A DNA stretch of 64,000 nt from Cytobacillus dafuensis (GTDB lineage: Bacteria > Bacillota > Bacilli > Bacillales > Cytobacillaceae): positions 662,001 to 726,000 of the forward strand of contig NZ_CP042593.1 in NCBI RefSeq assembly GCF_007995155.1, read 5' to 3'. Under the pieces are notes generated by a model. The model was given only the letters and a program-made list of their open reading frames with translations. It ran no database searches and was not told the origin of the DNA. The position numbers were made by a program, and so were the translations under genes. Numbering within the stretch: the first letter of the stretch is position 1; each line of letters begins with the position of its first letter. Below, piece after piece: positions 24,458 to 33,646 of the stretch.

Positions 24458-25780
24458 ATGTCATTATTTGAAAGAAGAACAACTAGGTTAAAAAATGAAC
24501 ATAGAGTTAATTATGAAAATCAATATATAAGTGAGTTAGTCGATCATTACAAAACGAGAATTTTACGTGAAGCGAATTTAGAACTACTAACAAGTCTTCC
24601 TCAAGGCGAAATGAGATTAAGAATTGAACAGCTCATCAGCCAATTTATGAGTGAAGAAAAAGTGATTATTCCAAGACTTGATAAAGAAGAGTTATTGACA
24701 CGAATAATTGATGAATCAGTTGGTTACGGGCCGTTAGAGCCATTGTTGGATGATCCAACAATTACAGAAATATTAATTAATGGCCATAAAGAAATATATA
24801 TTGAGAAACTTGGTAAGTTACAGTTAGCTCCAGTTATCTTTAAGGACGACAATCATGTGCGACATGTCATTGATCGAATTGTTGCACCCATCGGTAGACG
24901 AATTGATGAAAGTTCGCCAATGGTTGATGCTAGACTACCCGATGGAAGCCGTGTAAATGCGGTAATTCCTCCAATTAGTTTAATTGGCCCAGTAGTATCA
25001 ATAAGAAAGTTCAGAAAAGAGCCTTTTCAAATGACCGATTTACTTAACTTTGATTCGTTAAACAATGAAATGTCTATATTTTTAGATGCGGTTGTTAGGG
25101 CAAAGTTAAATATTTTGATATCGGGCGGTACAGGTAGTGGTAAGACAACATTGCTAAATGTATTAGGTAACTCTATTCCGAATGGAGAAAGAATTGTAAC
25201 GATCGAAGACTCTGCAGAGCTGCGTCTCGATAAGCAGAATGTCGTTGGATTGGAGGCAAGGCCACCAAATGTGGAAGGCACAGGTGAAATTACGATACGT
25301 CATTTAGTAAAAAACTCACTAAGGATGCGTCCTGACAGAATTATTGTAGGAGAGGTTCGTGGCGCAGAAGCATTTGATATGCTCCAAGCGATGAATACGG
25401 GTCATGAAGGATCTATTACAACTGTCCATGCAAATACTCCCTTTGATGCGTTAAGACGTGTGGAGGGTATGGTTGTAATGGCGGGGATGGATTTACCTAC
25501 TCATATTATTCGAGAGTATATTGTAGGAGCACTCGATATTATTGTTCAAGGAGAAAGGCTAACCGATGGAACAAGAAAAATAACATCCATTTGCGAGATT
25601 CATAGAGAAGACAGCGGAGAAATTGTTATTAAAGAAATATTTAAGTTCAAAAGAATTGGCATGAAGAAGTCTGGTGAAGTAGAGGGATATTTTACACCTA
25701 CAGGAGTAATACCGAGGTGTATAGAAAGAATTAATATGTTTGGAATTTCTCTTCCAAACAATCTTTTTGAAAGTAAATAG
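24458..25780 (+). CDS. tadA: TadA/CpaF secretion ATPase
   Basis: This 440-residue protein belongs to the CpaF branch of type II/IV secretion ATPases. The N-terminal domain holds GYGPLEPLLDDPTITEILIN (89-108). The Walker A is GGTGSGKT (223-230), the Asp box follows and the Walker B/His region is RIIVGEVRGAEAFDMLQAMN followed by GHEGSITTVHANTP. It supplies energy for pilus assembly or protein export through TadB/TadC. It is between tadZ and tadB in one tight operon. Length is normal for the family. Confidence 0.95.
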   Translation: MSLFERRTTRLKNEHRVNYENQYISELVDHYKTRILREANLELLTSLPQGEMRLRIEQLISQFMSEEKVIIPRLDKEELLTRIIDESVGYGPLEPLLDDPTITEILINGHKEIYIEKLGKLQLAPVIFKDDNHVRHVIDRIVAPIGRRIDESSPMVDARLPDGSRVNAVIPPISLIGPVVSIRKFRKEPFQMTDLLNFDSLNNEMSIFLDAVVRAKLNILISGGTGSGKTTLLNVLGNSIPNGERIVTIEDSAELRLDKQNVVGLEARPPNVEGTGEITIRHLVKNSLRMRPDRIIVGEVRGAEAFDMLQAMNTGHEGSITTVHANTPFDALRRVEGMVVMAGMDLPTHIIREYIVGALDIIVQGERLTDGTRKITSICEIHREDSGEIVIKEIFKFKRIGMKKSGEVEGYFTPTGVIPRCIERINMFGISLPNNLFESK

Positions 25781-25812
25781 GCAGTTCAGAATGATGCAGG
25801 GGGGTGTACCAA

Positions 25813-26739
25813 TTGGAGATTGCTGCTATATTTGGAATTTCGGTTTTATTTTTTATTTGGGGTTTTTATAATCTGTTGGGCTTTAGAAAAGAGAAACGAG
25901 AAATCACTAAGAAATATGAAAAAATGTTCAAGAAAGAAAATGGAAGAAGCAGCTTTATCTCAAAACTAGGTGACCGGTTCGATGAAACCCCATTTGCAAA
26001 GAATTTTAAGATTAAATTATTACATGCAAATATTTTAATACTTCCATCTGAGTTTTTTGCCATTTTACTATTTTGCTGCTTTGCCATTGTCATTATCTTA
26101 ATGTGGCTCTTTTCCTTGAAGTTTAGCATTAGCTTAATATTGGCAGTCATTATCAGTTTAGCATCCTATTGGCTTTTATTTTTAGTACGAAGAAACAAAT
26201 ATATTGAAAAATTAAATGATCAGCTTGCTGAAGTATGCAGATTGCTAGGAAATAGTACAAAGGCAGGTATGACGATTAATCAAGGAATTGAAGTAGTTGC
26301 TGCAGAGGTAGGATTTCCAGCAAGAGATGAGTTTAAGGAACTCGCCCATAATTTAAGGCTAGGAGTAGACTTTGAACGGGCATTAAAGGAAATTGAAAAG
26401 CGAGTGCCGACAAGAGAGTTCAAATTATTTATTGCAGCACTGCTTATACAAAAGAAGTCAGGTGGAAACTTAACAAAGGTCCTTGAGGAAATGGCTAAAA
26501 CGCTTGAAGAACGAAAAATTTTAAGGCAAACCATTAAAACGGCTACGGCGGAACAACGATTTATTTCATATATATTACCCGCAATGCCGATATTCTTAAT
26601 TTTAATGCTAAATTCTATGATGGAAGGTTTTGTAGATTTAATTTTTACAATTCCTGGAGCTATTTTAACAACAGTGTTTTTAGTGGGAATGGTCATTTCA
26701 TTCATACTTGTAAGAGCTGTTACTAATATAAGGGTGTAG
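25813..26739 (+). CDS. tadB: TadB-like membrane protein (T2SSF domain)
   Basis: The protein is about 308 residues from TTG 25813, which lies eight bases after CAGGGGGG. A GTG at 25804 is in frame but abuts the ribosome binding site. There are paired N-terminal and central membrane helices, then the cytoplasmic T2SSF domain with LCRLLGNSTKAGMTINQGIE-like helical repeats, GFPARDEF, and a KSGGNLTKVLEEMAKTLEER segment typical of GspF/TadB. A final pair of helices closes the protein. It forms the inner-membrane platform with TadC. Confidence 0.9.
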   Translation: MEIAAIFGISVLFFIWGFYNLLGFRKEKREITKKYEKMFKKENGRSSFISKLGDRFDETPFAKNFKIKLLHANILILPSEFFAILLFCCFAIVIILMWLFSLKFSISLILAVIISLASYWLLFLVRRNKYIEKLNDQLAEVCRLLGNSTKAGMTINQGIEVVAAEVGFPARDEFKELAHNLRLGVDFERALKEIEKRVPTREFKLFIAALLIQKKSGGNLTKVLEEMAKTLEERKILRQTIKTATAEQRFISYILPAMPIFLILMLNSMMEGFVDLIFTIPGAILTTVFLVGMVISFILVRAVTNIRV

Positions 26740-26746
26740 AAGAGTT

Positions 26747-27685
26747 ATGGACGGAGTAATACTTACATCAATTTTATTATTTTGGTTGTTTTTGGTATTG
26801 AGTTTTGTGAATTTTTATAGTTATTCAAAAAATAAAGAAACACTTAAAGTGCATATCAATGAAGTTGCTATGACGCAGCAATTAATGAAGGTAAAGAAAA
26901 AATCAACTCTCGATCGATTCATTATCTTTCTATCACGCTATGCTGATGACTTTTCAGCGTTAGGAGAAAGAATTAATTTTTATAGTGAGTCACCCGATGT
27001 TGAAGTGCTGCTAATAAAGGCAGGGAATCCTTATGGATTATCAGTCGCCCGATTTCAGGGATTTAAAATTGTTTGTGTCATTCTCGGATTCATCATAGGA
27101 ACTTTTCTGTTTTTTTTAGGGTTCCCCTTTGCAAATGTTTTTTTTGTTACACTGCCATTTATAGGTTTTTTTATCCCCATTTTTTTAGTAAGGGGAAAAG
27201 CGAAAAAACGCCAAGAACTTCTTAGAAGAGATTTACCTGACTTCCTGGATACCGTAAGTATAAGTCTGCAAGCTGGTTCTGGATTGGACGGAGCTATTAA
27301 GGAGGTTATTAGCTATTATATTGGGCCAATTCAAGAAGAGTTTTCGCGGTTTATTCAAGAAATAGAATTAGGTGTACCTAGAGAAAAAGCTTATACAGAA
27401 ATGCTTAATCGAAACGATAATGTGGATTTCCAAAATGTCATTAAATCGCTAATTCAAGGGTCAAGATTGGGAGTGCCAGTCGCTACAACCTTTCGAAACC
27501 AAGCGAATGAAATGAGAAGAATAAGCTTAGAGCAAGTAAAGGAGAAAGCGGCTAAAGCATCTCCAAAGGTTACCCTTATTACATCATTCATTATTGCGCC
27601 ATTAATCATGTTAATGATATTAGGGTTAATCATTCTTAATATGATTTATGGGGAAGATAGCATATTTAAACTATTTTCAAACTAG
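26747..27685 (+). CDS. tadC: TadC-like membrane protein (T2SSF domain)
   Basis: This 312-residue protein starts seven bases after tadB. It has an N-terminal membrane helix, a central hydrophobic hairpin (about 115-148), the T2SSF domain (LPDFLDTVSISLQAGSGLDG near residue 164) and a C-terminal helix. TadB and TadC are always paired in Tad machines. The next gene, the Flp pilin, follows after 110 bases containing an AGGAGG site, which may allow higher pilin expression. Confidence 0.9.
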   Translation: MDGVILTSILLFWLFLVLSFVNFYSYSKNKETLKVHINEVAMTQQLMKVKKKSTLDRFIIFLSRYADDFSALGERINFYSESPDVEVLLIKAGNPYGLSVARFQGFKIVCVILGFIIGTFLFFLGFPFANVFFVTLPFIGFFIPIFLVRGKAKKRQELLRRDLPDFLDTVSISLQAGSGLDGAIKEVISYYIGPIQEEFSRFIQEIELGVPREKAYTEMLNRNDNVDFQNVIKSLIQGSRLGVPVATTFRNQANEMRRISLEQVKEKAAKASPKVTLITSFIIAPLIMLMILGLIILNMIYGEDSIFKLFSN

Positions 27686-27795
27686 TATGAATCATTGAAA
27701 GGGGTGATGCTTCAAGTATTAAACTCTAATACTTAATGCATTTGGGAAGGCTATTTTATTTGATTGAAAACTAATAGTATTTGAGGAGGAAAAAA

Positions 27796-28038
27796 ATGAA
27801 AAAGAAACTGATTGAAATGAGAGAAAGAATGAATAACCAATTAACAGCAATGTATGTTGGCATTAAGGGAAGAGTGGCCAATGAAAAGGGAGTTTCCACG
27901 ATTGAGTGGGTTGGATTGGCAGCTGTCATTATTGCATTAATGTTCGCTCTTGCTACAGCAATGAAGGGCAGTGGTGGGGATTTAGCAGAAACTATCATTA
28001 ATAAATTGAGAGAAATGATTGAAGGCATCAATACTTGA
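27796..28038 (+). CDS. Flp-type major pilin
   Basis: This 80-residue protein starts at ATG 27796, after AGGAGG. The frame is open from 27781, but that part holds the ribosome binding site. A basic leader of about 33 residues ends in NEKG, followed by VSTIEWVGLAAVIIALM. This is the class III prepilin pattern: cleavage after Gly and Glu at position +5 of the mature protein. The hydrophobic helix is followed by a short polar tail, as in Flp pilins. The leader is longer than usual. No TadV/prepilin peptidase gene is in the window, so the peptidase is presumably encoded elsewhere (for example ComC). Confidence 0.88.
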   Translation: MKKKLIEMRERMNNQLTAMYVGIKGRVANEKGVSTIEWVGLAAVIIALMFALATAMKGSGGDLAETIINKLREMIEGINT

Positions 28039-28073
28039 TTATTTTATAGAAATAATGTGAGAGGAGGGAAAAC

Positions 28074-29468
28074 ATGCCTAGATTTTATACTCCTGCAGCT
28101 ATTATATTTATTTGCTTTATCTTTTTGGTTGGTTGCCAAGAAAAAAAGGGAAACGTTGATGAAGTAAAAGATAAAGAGGTTACGAAGGTTGAAGTTGAAA
28201 AAGAACCAGATGAAGAAACAACAACGGAGCCAGTGGAAAGCCCGTTTAATTTAAATGCTCCAAAAATGCCTAGTACTCTTGAGGAAGTTGTTTCCTATCC
28301 AGTAGGATTGTTCGCATCTAAGGACACCAAAGTAAAAGATGAAGCTGTTCAACAAGCGTTAGATGCAATCCCTCCTATTTCTGAAACGGCTAGTGATGAG
28401 GAGCTGTCGAGTTTATTAGCATATGTATACTCACTTTACAAGATGGATTACGATGATCCAAAAGTAATCATTGATTCATTAAGTATTGCTACAACACCTG
28501 ATTCAGATGAAATCTCAAAAGAAGAACAAACGGAAACATTTAATGTAGAAATTATTCTTGATGCTAGTGGCAGTATGAAGAAAATGATAGGTTCCAAGTC
28601 AATGATGGACATTGCCAAGGAGGCTATCAAGGAATTTGCCTCGTCATTACCTGAAGAAGCAAATGTTGGTTTGCGAGTATATGGACATAAAGGGACAGGT
28701 TCTAATGCTGATAAAGCAATGTCCTGTGCTGCAAATGAACTAGTTTATCCGATTCAGCCATACAATAAATCGGGGTTGACAGATGCACTAGGAAAATTTA
28801 ATCCAGCGGGCTGGACACCTCTTGCACAGTCATTAATTGAAGCACAGCAAGACTTATCCCAATATAAGGGTGAAAATCATCGGAATATTATTTACTTAGT
28901 AAGTGATGGGGTTGAAACCTGTGATGGTGATCCGATCGCTGCAGCAAAAAGTTTAAAGGCTTCGGAGATTTCCCCAGTTGTGAATATTATTGGATTTGAT
29001 TTAGAAGGTAAGGATGAGCAGCAATTAATGGCAGTAGCTGAAGCAGCTGGCGGAACCTATGTAAATGTCCGTAATCAAGAGCAATTAAAGAGCCAATTCA
29101 ATCAGGCCTCAGCAGACGCATATAAATGGATGACTTGGTATCAAAAAGAACAGTCAGGAATTTTTAAAAATGCAGATAAACAGAAGACGTCTATTTACAA
29201 ACTTTCAAACTCTTGGAAAAATAATATTTCTAAAGAAAAATATTTAATTTCTTTTTCTCTTCAAAGTCTCTATACAAAGAAGAAGATTACAAAAGAGCAG
29301 GAATTAACAACGTATAAAAAGGCAGAGGAATTCTATGATCTTCATTACGGTTTAGTTGAAGAGATGAAAAATACATTGATAGATGCAAGGGATGAGAATT
29401 TAGCTTCGTCATTGGAAGAAATAAAAGAACTTTACAATAAAAATGTCTCTCCAGGAAAAAAAGAGTAG
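28074..29468 (+). CDS. vWA-domain lipoprotein 1, in Tad locus
   Basis: This 464-residue protein has a lipoprotein signal with Cys21 in FLVGC. An acidic linker follows, then a family-specific segment (MPSTLEEVVSYPVGLF, 65-80), and a vWA domain with the complete MIDAS: DASGSM (163-168), the Thr in GWTPLAQ and the Asp in VSDGVET. Two cysteines in SCAANELVYP and ETCDGDP are conserved in all five window paralogues and may form a disulfide. The C-terminal 130 residues are helical. Lying between the pilin and TadE genes, it probably acts at the cell surface with the pilus, perhaps as a tip or adhesion subunit. Confidence 0.85.
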   Translation: MPRFYTPAAIIFICFIFLVGCQEKKGNVDEVKDKEVTKVEVEKEPDEETTTEPVESPFNLNAPKMPSTLEEVVSYPVGLFASKDTKVKDEAVQQALDAIPPISETASDEELSSLLAYVYSLYKMDYDDPKVIIDSLSIATTPDSDEISKEEQTETFNVEIILDASGSMKKMIGSKSMMDIAKEAIKEFASSLPEEANVGLRVYGHKGTGSNADKAMSCAANELVYPIQPYNKSGLTDALGKFNPAGWTPLAQSLIEAQQDLSQYKGENHRNIIYLVSDGVETCDGDPIAAAKSLKASEISPVVNIIGFDLEGKDEQQLMAVAEAAGGTYVNVRNQEQLKSQFNQASADAYKWMTWYQKEQSGIFKNADKQKTSIYKLSNSWKNNISKEKYLISFSLQSLYTKKKITKEQELTTYKKAEEFYDLHYGLVEEMKNTLIDARDENLASSLEEIKELYNKNVSPGKKE

Positions 29469-29485
29469 GGGGACTTGATGAGTAG

Positions 29486-29878
29486 ATGAAGAAATTACTT
29501 AAAAATGAACGGGGGTCAGCCATCATTGAATTCGTTTCAATGGTGCCCCTTGTCTTACTTTTAATGATGATTCTTTGGCAATTTCTTGTTGCAGGCTATG
29601 CAGTAATCATTACTCAATCTGCTGCAAATGAAGCAGCAAAGGTGTATTCTGTTACAAAAGATAGCACAGAAGCAAAACATGCTGCAGAAAAGATTATCAA
29701 TTCAGCAAAAGCTACGTTAAAACTAAGTGGAGATAATGTCATTAATTCCTCGGGTTCAAGGAATTTTGAAGCAAAAGTAAAAGTAGATATGACCCTAAAG
29801 TTTTTACCCAAAAAGTTTTTGGGCGCCGTTCCACCGATAACCTTTGAAAAATCAATTAGCGGTAGGACGGTGGAGTAA
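29486..29878 (+). CDS. tadE: TadE-like pseudopilin
   Basis: This 130-residue protein has a short basic leader, KNERG, then SAIIEFVSMVPLVLLLMMIL: cleavage after Gly and Glu at +5, the TadE pseudopilin pattern. The rest is a small exported domain with few conserved residues. Its stop codon directly abuts the GTG start of the next gene. Positions 29594-29620 recur exactly (27 bp) at 35335-35361, upstream of the PrsW-toxin gene. Confidence 0.88.
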   Translation: MKKLLKNERGSAIIEFVSMVPLVLLLMMILWQFLVAGYAVIITQSAANEAAKVYSVTKDSTEAKHAAEKIINSAKATLKLSGDNVINSSGSRNFEAKVKVDMTLKFLPKKFLGAVPPITFEKSISGRTVE

Positions 29879-30562
29879 GTGAAAAATGTAATAGCAAATG
29901 AAAAGGGCAATACCATGATATTCATGCTCGGTTCTCTAAGCATGCTAGTATTAATGTTTGTCATTATTGGAAGCTTTGCAAATGTTTTTATAATAAAGGA
30001 AAAAGCGTCAAATAATGCTGAACAGGCAAGCATGGCAGCATCGGGAGAAGTGTTAGATGGCTTAAAAAATGCTATCGAATTATATGATGCCTATCAGTTA
30101 ATACATTATACAGCGATGGAAAGATATGATTTGTATCTTGAAGACTCTATTAAAATTCAATTAGGAAAATATATAGAACTATTTAGGGGCTCTAACCCTG
30201 ATTTATCACAAATAGAAATAACTCATAAGGCGGTAAATAAAGTTATCGAATCAAAGTTGCCTGGAATTGCAGGTGCTTTAGAAGGATTTGTAAGCAGTGA
30301 ACTTGCAAGTTCGACTGTTCGAGTCCATCAAGTTGTAAGCGAAAATATTGAATCCAACAAAGGTGAACTTTCTGGAACAAAAATTAAGTTATTTAATGAT
30401 AATAATAGAGTTGAAGTCATTACTGCAACAAAATATAAAGCTGTCAAGTATGACGAATTGTTTCCAGATGATAAAAGAAAGATAAAGCAAAAAGGTGAAG
30501 GGCTAAAATTTGAATTTCTAAATGGTTTTGGCAATTACAATTGGGAATATACCTTCCCGTAA
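29879..30562 (+). CDS. TadG-like pilus-associated protein
   Basis: This 227-residue protein starts at GTG, immediately after the tadE stop. NEKG is followed by NTMIFMLGSLSMLVLMFVII, a prepilin-like N-terminus that lacks the usual Glu at +5, as in TadG/TadF-type minor pseudopilins. The exported part is about 190 residues and mainly helical; no vWA domain is present, unlike long TadG proteins. The vWA function may instead be supplied by the separate vWA lipoproteins in the locus. A gap of 48 bases leads to the Trp-repeat gene. Confidence 0.7.
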   Translation: MKNVIANEKGNTMIFMLGSLSMLVLMFVIIGSFANVFIIKEKASNNAEQASMAASGEVLDGLKNAIELYDAYQLIHYTAMERYDLYLEDSIKIQLGKYIELFRGSNPDLSQIEITHKAVNKVIESKLPGIAGALEGFVSSELASSTVRVHQVVSENIESNKGELSGTKIKLFNDNNRVEVITATKYKAVKYDELFPDDKRKIKQKGEGLKFEFLNGFGNYNWEYTFP

Positions 30563-30610
30563 AAAGCATGAATTCTTTCATAATTTATATTGGTAGAAAG
30601 GAGTGAAAAA

Positions 30611-31954
30611 ATGAAGAGATTAACAAGAATAGTGTTTGCTGTTATAGCAACCTTTACTTTATTGTTTATTAATGTCGGAGCTTTCACTATGCATGCCTTT
30701 GCTTGGGAAGATTCGAAAACGTGGAATACTGCGCCATCCTGGAATAATGAGCCAACATGGAAAACCCCGCCTAAATGGGAGTCTCCTAAATGGAAATCTT
30801 CTGGGTGGAATACACAGCCATCATGGAAAACATCACCAAATTGGCAGAACCCAGGATGGGAATCGTCACCAAATTGGCAGAACCCTGGGTGGGAAAATCA
30901 GCCGTCGTGGGAAAACCAGCCCAATTGGCAATCGCCTGGATGGGAAAACCAGCCATCATGGGGAAATCAACCAAATTGGAACGAACCGAACTGGAAAGAT
31001 CCTAATTGGCAGAATTCTGGATCGAATCAACCGCCAGGTCAAAATAGCGATGGAAGCAATAGTCATGACCCCACATCTCCAGATGGATTACAGCCAAATG
31101 TACCGGGTGATCAAAACTCCCCAATACCACCTAATGATCAAAATAATCCACAATCAAAAGACCAGACTAATAATCAAGTAGACTCGGATAAGGATAATAA
31201 AAATAATACTAATAAAGACAATGCCGATAACTCGACTGATGACTCGGAAGCTCCCTTTTGGGATTTTAAGCCTGTTACCGATAAAGATGCAATAAAATTT
31301 ATCGCAAAGGATATTGTAGGCGGAAATATTGAATTTATCTCCAAAGGTCTGAATGAGAATTTAACTCTTGAGGACTATCTTAAAAACAGAAATAAAATGG
31401 GGATTTCCGGTTTTAAATTAATTACTAAAGGTGATCCGACGGTTGGTGCACTTTATGATGGGTATGACTTAGTTAAAAAGTCAAAAGAAACCTATGATAA
31501 GTACAAAACCTATAAAAGTGTAAAAGAATTAGATAATTTAAGAAAAGCTGGAAATTTAATTGAATATGCAAGGCAAACTCAGGAATTGGCCGAAGCAGGA
31601 AAATCCTTCTCAGCGGGAAATCCTGTAGTTTCTGCTATTACAATGCCATTAACCATCTGGGATACTGTAGATAATGTTAATAAGTTGAATAATGCTAAAA
31701 CTGCCGAAGAAAAAACTGATGCAAAATGGGGATTGGTCGATAATGCTGGCAGTTTTATAACAGGAGCAGCACCTTTTGTGGCGATGATTCCAGGCGCTCA
31801 ACCGATTGCGGCAGGCATGATTGTTGTAGGAACAGCGATAAGTGCAGTTAGCTTAGGTAGAAAGCTTTGGAAAAACCGCAAAGAAATCTGGGAAAATGTT
31901 ACGAAAAAGGGTAAGAAAGCGTGGAATTGGTTAACATCGAAATTTAAGGGGTGA
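30611..31954 (+). CDS. Secreted tryptophan-repeat protein with hydrophobic C-terminal domain
   Basis: The protein is 447 residues from ATG 30611 (AAAGGAG upstream). A Sec signal peptide probably ends at AFA before WED. Mature residues 1-115 hold 19 tryptophans spaced every five or six residues in units like WENQPSW and WQNPGW. A Pro/Gln/Asn/Asp-rich linker follows, then a helical domain from about residue 215 that contains the hydrophobic hairpin FITGAAPFVAMIPGAQPIAA and a basic, Trp-rich end. I recognise no family. The repeat looks surface-binding; the hairpin recalls membrane-inserting parts of toxins. It is ten bases before the next gene, inside the Tad operon. Confidence 0.75.
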   Translation: MKRLTRIVFAVIATFTLLFINVGAFTMHAFAWEDSKTWNTAPSWNNEPTWKTPPKWESPKWKSSGWNTQPSWKTSPNWQNPGWESSPNWQNPGWENQPSWENQPNWQSPGWENQPSWGNQPNWNEPNWKDPNWQNSGSNQPPGQNSDGSNSHDPTSPDGLQPNVPGDQNSPIPPNDQNNPQSKDQTNNQVDSDKDNKNNTNKDNADNSTDDSEAPFWDFKPVTDKDAIKFIAKDIVGGNIEFISKGLNENLTLEDYLKNRNKMGISGFKLITKGDPTVGALYDGYDLVKKSKETYDKYKTYKSVKELDNLRKAGNLIEYARQTQELAEAGKSFSAGNPVVSAITMPLTIWDTVDNVNKLNNAKTAEEKTDAKWGLVDNAGSFITGAAPFVAMIPGAQPIAAGMIVVGTAISAVSLGRKLWKNRKEIWENVTKKGKKAWNWLTSKFKG

Positions 31955-31964
31955 GTAGATAGTT

Positions 31965-32819
31965 TTGATTAATACAAAACCTACAAAACTACATATAAAA
32001 AATATCAAACAGTACAAGAACCTATTAGAAAAGTGGGATATGTGGGACTTTGCCTATTTTGATGGAAATGACTATTATTTTCTTACTCTTTACGACCACA
32101 TGTTAAAAGGAATTTCAGGTTATTTAATATTAGATTATGAAGGAAATGTCCTTCCTTTTGAAAAGGCTGAAGTTCCGGCTACCGCACTGAATAGATTTAA
32201 TACGATGATCCATGGTGCTATGCAGGAAATGGTGCCACAAATGTTGAAAAACATGGATCCATATAAGGAGGTGGTCTCCTTACTAACACAGCATAAATCG
32301 GATTTGATTTGGAGAGATCCTGAACTTGCATCGTCTATTGAAAAGGTAATACGCTATACTACACATGCCCTCGGAATCAGTAAAAGAACTGAAGATATCG
32401 TAAACACTTTAGGCCACTTACAGAATATTGCAACGAAGGAACAAGGGTATTTTAATAATGAAATTCTAAATGAGATGAGAAATGAATGTATAAAGTATAA
32501 TGTCATGATGTATGAGTATGGTCTGAATGAATTCGAATTAATGGATGATTATGAGAAGATTATAAAGAACTTAAATGAGAAACCTTCCGATATCCCATCA
32601 TCAGCACAGAAAAAGATAATCGCCCTTTTAACTGCTTCTATACAATCAAATAAGGGGGCACTGACAAAGACAATGAAAGTCTTTGAGGATGAATTTAAGG
32701 AAATGAATGTTCATATAGATCATGCAAACCTAGAACAATCATTTGATAAAAAGATGGAGAGAAGTAGAGTGAAGGCATTTGAAGAAAAAATAGGTCCTAA
32801 AATTAGAAATCCAAAATAA
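31965..32819 (+). CDS. Cytoplasmic helical protein of unknown function
   Basis: This 284-residue protein starts at TTG, ten bases after the Trp-repeat gene. It has no signal or membrane helices. The N-terminal 65 residues alternate strands and are rich in aromatics (WDMWDFAYFDGNDYYFLT); the rest is helical and charged. I recognise no family. Tight coupling to the secreted Trp-repeat protein suggests an accessory, chaperone or protective role, but nothing shows this directly. Confidence 0.6.
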   Translation: MINTKPTKLHIKNIKQYKNLLEKWDMWDFAYFDGNDYYFLTLYDHMLKGISGYLILDYEGNVLPFEKAEVPATALNRFNTMIHGAMQEMVPQMLKNMDPYKEVVSLLTQHKSDLIWRDPELASSIEKVIRYTTHALGISKRTEDIVNTLGHLQNIATKEQGYFNNEILNEMRNECIKYNVMMYEYGLNEFELMDDYEKIIKNLNEKPSDIPSSAQKKIIALLTASIQSNKGALTKTMKVFEDEFKEMNVHIDHANLEQSFDKKMERSRVKAFEEKIGPKIRNPK

Positions 32820-32834
32820 TGGTAGGTTAAGTAC

Positions 32835-33551
32835 ATGAAAAGAATTTTATCTAATTCAATCTATTTATATTCGAGTAAATTTGTACCTCTTAGTTGCTTG
32901 TCATTAATAACGTACGTACCGCTTCTATTTTTGCATACATTTATTGTGAATATTATCTATAGTCAATCACGTTTTATGGAATATCCGGGTGTTGTCGGAG
33001 ATGCAGCTAATGGGATATTTATGCTCGTTTTTTTAACAATTGCCCAAGTTCCATTTATTAAGCTAACCATTTTGTATCATGAGGATGAGGAATCGATATT
33101 TAAGAAATCATTAGGATTTTCAATGGATAGAATGATTTCCATGTACGTCTTTGCTTGTCTGTATGCATTATGCGTATTTTTAGGCGGATTACTTTTTGTT
33201 ATTCCAGGTTTAATCGTATTATTTCTTTTTTATTATGTTCCATATTTTATTGCGGATGGTGTTAAGTCATATAAAGTAGCAATTAGGAAGTCGGTTAGCT
33301 TAGTAAAAAAGAGATTTTTAATTATATTAGTAATAATTGGAGCCATTACTGCCATTCAATTATTATTTGAAAATGTTCTATTTGCATTTATTTCTTTCTA
33401 TACTGATACGTATTTCGTATTTTTGTTTACAAAAATTGTTTTACAAATGTTTATCCTGCCATTCCAAGTTATTCTTGTTACAAATATGTTCATTGATATT
33501 AAGATCGATCAAACGAATGAAATTCCAACGCATACACTTTTAAAAAGTTAA
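32835..33551 (+). CDS. Polytopic membrane protein (DUF975/YciC-like)
   Basis: This 238-residue protein has about six hydrophobic segments (around 20-42, 60-78, 100-135, 165-185 and 190-220). The motif LLFVIPGLIVLFLFYYVPYF and the following DGVKSYKVAIRKSVSLVKK resemble the conserved core of DUF975/YciC-type membrane proteins, which occur in many Bacilli with unclear roles. It is 15 bases after the helical protein, likely in the same transcript. It could help place or protect against the membrane-active products of the locus; this is inference. Confidence 0.65.
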   Translation: MKRILSNSIYLYSSKFVPLSCLSLITYVPLLFLHTFIVNIIYSQSRFMEYPGVVGDAANGIFMLVFLTIAQVPFIKLTILYHEDEESIFKKSLGFSMDRMISMYVFACLYALCVFLGGLLFVIPGLIVLFLFYYVPYFIADGVKSYKVAIRKSVSLVKKRFLIILVIIGAITAIQLLFENVLFAFISFYTDTYFVFLFTKIVLQMFILPFQVILVTNMFIDIKIDQTNEIPTHTLLKS

Positions 33552-33646
33552 GGAAAACGTTGGAATTCTAATGTAATGAGGGAAAGCTATTTAACGTAAA
33601 ATAGTAGACTATGTAGAAATTAATTTTTTCTATAAAAAGGTTAAGA

